Source of the DNA: Bacillota bacterium
GTDB lineage: Bacteria; Bacillota; Dethiobacteria; Dethiobacterales; Dethiobacteraceae
Direction: 5' to 3'
Assembly: GCA_012841735.1 (NCBI GenBank)
Contig: DUUE01000369.1
Span: 1 to 5,529, forward strand
Length of the DNA: 5,529 bases
In this document: positions 5,143-5,529 of the stretch, piece after piece
Position numbering within the stretch: the first letter of the stretch is position 1
Layout of the letters: every line of letters begins with the position of its first letter
Position numbers and translations under genes: made by a program
Notes under the pieces: generated by a model
Told to the model about the DNA's origin: nothing
Seen by the model: the letters and a program-made list of their open reading frames with translations, nothing else
The model's database searches: none

Positions 5143-5316
5143 CTAGTAATTTTTTGGTGAGAAAGTGGCACAGTCCGTTTCTTCCGTATCGGCAGCATTG
5201 GGGGGCTGGATTTCAATTTCTGAAGCCAGGCAGTGATCACCCGTCTCCCAGTATTCGCAGGTGTCAACCACACATTTCACCCGGCTGATGGGTTTTGCAT
5301 CCTTTGTTATGCGCAT
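5143..5316 (-). CDS. DUF1540 small four-cysteine protein
   Basis: A 57-residue protein starts at ATG 5314-5316, seven bases after AAGGAGG. It begins MRITKDAKPISRVKCVVDTC, continues EYWETGDHCLASEIEI, and ends ETDCATFSPKNY. Four cysteines (C15, C20, C29, C49) follow the DUF1540 pattern: V.C....C near the start, a cysteine before A..I.I, and a closing T.CATF. The cysteine spacing suggests a bound metal ion, probably zinc, but this is inferred. The domain is common in Clostridia and Bacilli and its function is unknown. The whole domain is one copy here, with no membrane segment. It is divergent from tRNA-Val and separated from ytxC by a terminator, so it appears to be its own transcription unit. 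I find no convincing sigma-A promoter: TATAAA at 5371-5376 lacks a -35 partner. Confidence 0.9.
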   Translation of the reverse strand: MRITKDAKPISRVKCVVDTCEYWETGDHCLASEIEIQPPNAADTEETDCATFSPKNY

Positions 5317-5404
5317 TTTCTGGCCTCCTTCTTCTTCATGTAACTTTATTTTCCCTGCGCCGGAGGCACTTTATACCTGCCAAAGATTTCAGCCCTCCCT
5401 ACAC

Positions 5405-5433
5405 TTGCTTTTTCCCGGCACATCTGTTACAAT
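5405..5433 (+). promoter_or_regulatory. Sigma-A promoter of tRNA-Val
   Basis: TTGCTT (5405-5410) and TACAAT (5428-5433) are 17 bases apart, and TGT just before the -10 box makes an extended -10. The start point is expected near 5440, about 16 bases before the tRNA, leaving a short 5' leader for RNase P to remove. Confidence 0.8.
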
Positions 5434-5455
5434 AGTTTTTGCGTAAAAACAAAAA

Positions 5456-5529
5456 GGGTCGTTAGCTCAGGGGGAGAGCACTACCTTGACACGGTAGGGG
5501 CCAGTGGTTCAAATCCACTACGACCCACC
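5456..5529 (+). tRNA. tRNA-Val (anticodon GAC), last base of CCA cut off by the window
   Basis: A full cloverleaf can be drawn. The acceptor stem GGGTCGT (5456-5462) pairs with ACGACCC (5520-5526). The D arm is GCTC/GAGC (5465-5479). The anticodon stem CTACC/GGTAG carries loop TTGACAC with anticodon GAC at 5488-5490. The variable loop has five bases, and the T arm is AGTGG-TTCAAAT-CCACT (5503-5519). Discriminator A (5527) is followed by CC, so the CCA end is very probably encoded. GAC reads valine codons GUC and GUU. It is transcribed rightward, away from the protein genes, and may be the first of a tRNA cluster beyond the window. Confidence 0.97.

Noticed and set aside
5368..5384. GGCA-N9-TGCC inverted repeat around TATAAA upstream of the DUF1540 gene as an operator
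   Set aside because: Half-sites of four bases are too short to support a regulator site.
5055..5446. Plus-strand frames of 77 and 61 codons across the DUF1540 gene and the tRNA promoter
   Set aside because: They are antisense to the DUF1540 gene or cross the tRNA promoter region, and show no domain.
1..5529. CRISPR array, insertion sequence, prophage or defence system
   Set aside because: No regularly spaced repeats, transposase, integrase, nuclease or terminal inverted repeats are visible; all genes fit a conserved housekeeping neighbourhood.

Overview
The window looks like core chromosome of an endospore-forming Bacillota, most likely a Clostridia-type or Peptococcaceae-like lineage. Three things point there. 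The order ytxC - (DUF445 gene) - thrS - infC - rpmI - rplT resembles the Bacillota neighbourhood in which ytxC sits beside thrS. A YtxC-family protein and a DUF1540 small cysteine protein are both typical of spore formers. Most genes have strong AGGAGG-type ribosome binding sites. Base composition is near balanced. I cannot name the genus.

Layout: every protein gene is on the minus strand, so transcription runs from high to low coordinates. At the right edge (5456-5529) a plus-strand tRNA-Val(GAC) reads outward from its own promoter. Divergent from it is a 57-residue DUF1540 protein (5143-5316) that ends in a hairpin terminator. Next come ytxC (4157-5035) with a terminator, a DUF445 membrane protein (3475-4074), thrS (1488-3395), a long regulatory leader (about 1261-1457), then infC (748-1260), rpmI (537-731) and rplT (147-500). 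A terminator follows rplT. The first 28 codons of an apparent TrmH/SpoU-type RNA methyltransferase (1-86) run off the left edge.

Functionally this is a translation cluster: a charged-tRNA supplier (ThrRS), initiation factor IF3, two proteins of the large ribosomal subunit and a probable rRNA/tRNA methyltransferase, next to two poorly characterised genes. Regulation is the most informative part. infC has no ATG/GTG/TTG start that gives a full-length protein; the reading frame requires an AUU start behind an excellent Shine-Dalgarno sequence, the classic arrangement for IF3 self-control. Its leader contains an intrinsic terminator and an upstream segment that can pair with the terminator's 5' arm, a ready-made attenuator consistent with L20 autoregulation. 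The thrS and infC promoters have their -35 boxes laid over the stop codon of the preceding gene, and a similar promoter overlaps the end of rplT.

I see no mobile element, CRISPR array, defence system or new multi-gene system. The interest lies in regulatory architecture and in the small DUF1540 and YtxC proteins. No gene-free stretch exceeds about 230 bases; the longest (1261-1487) is the infC promoter and leader.
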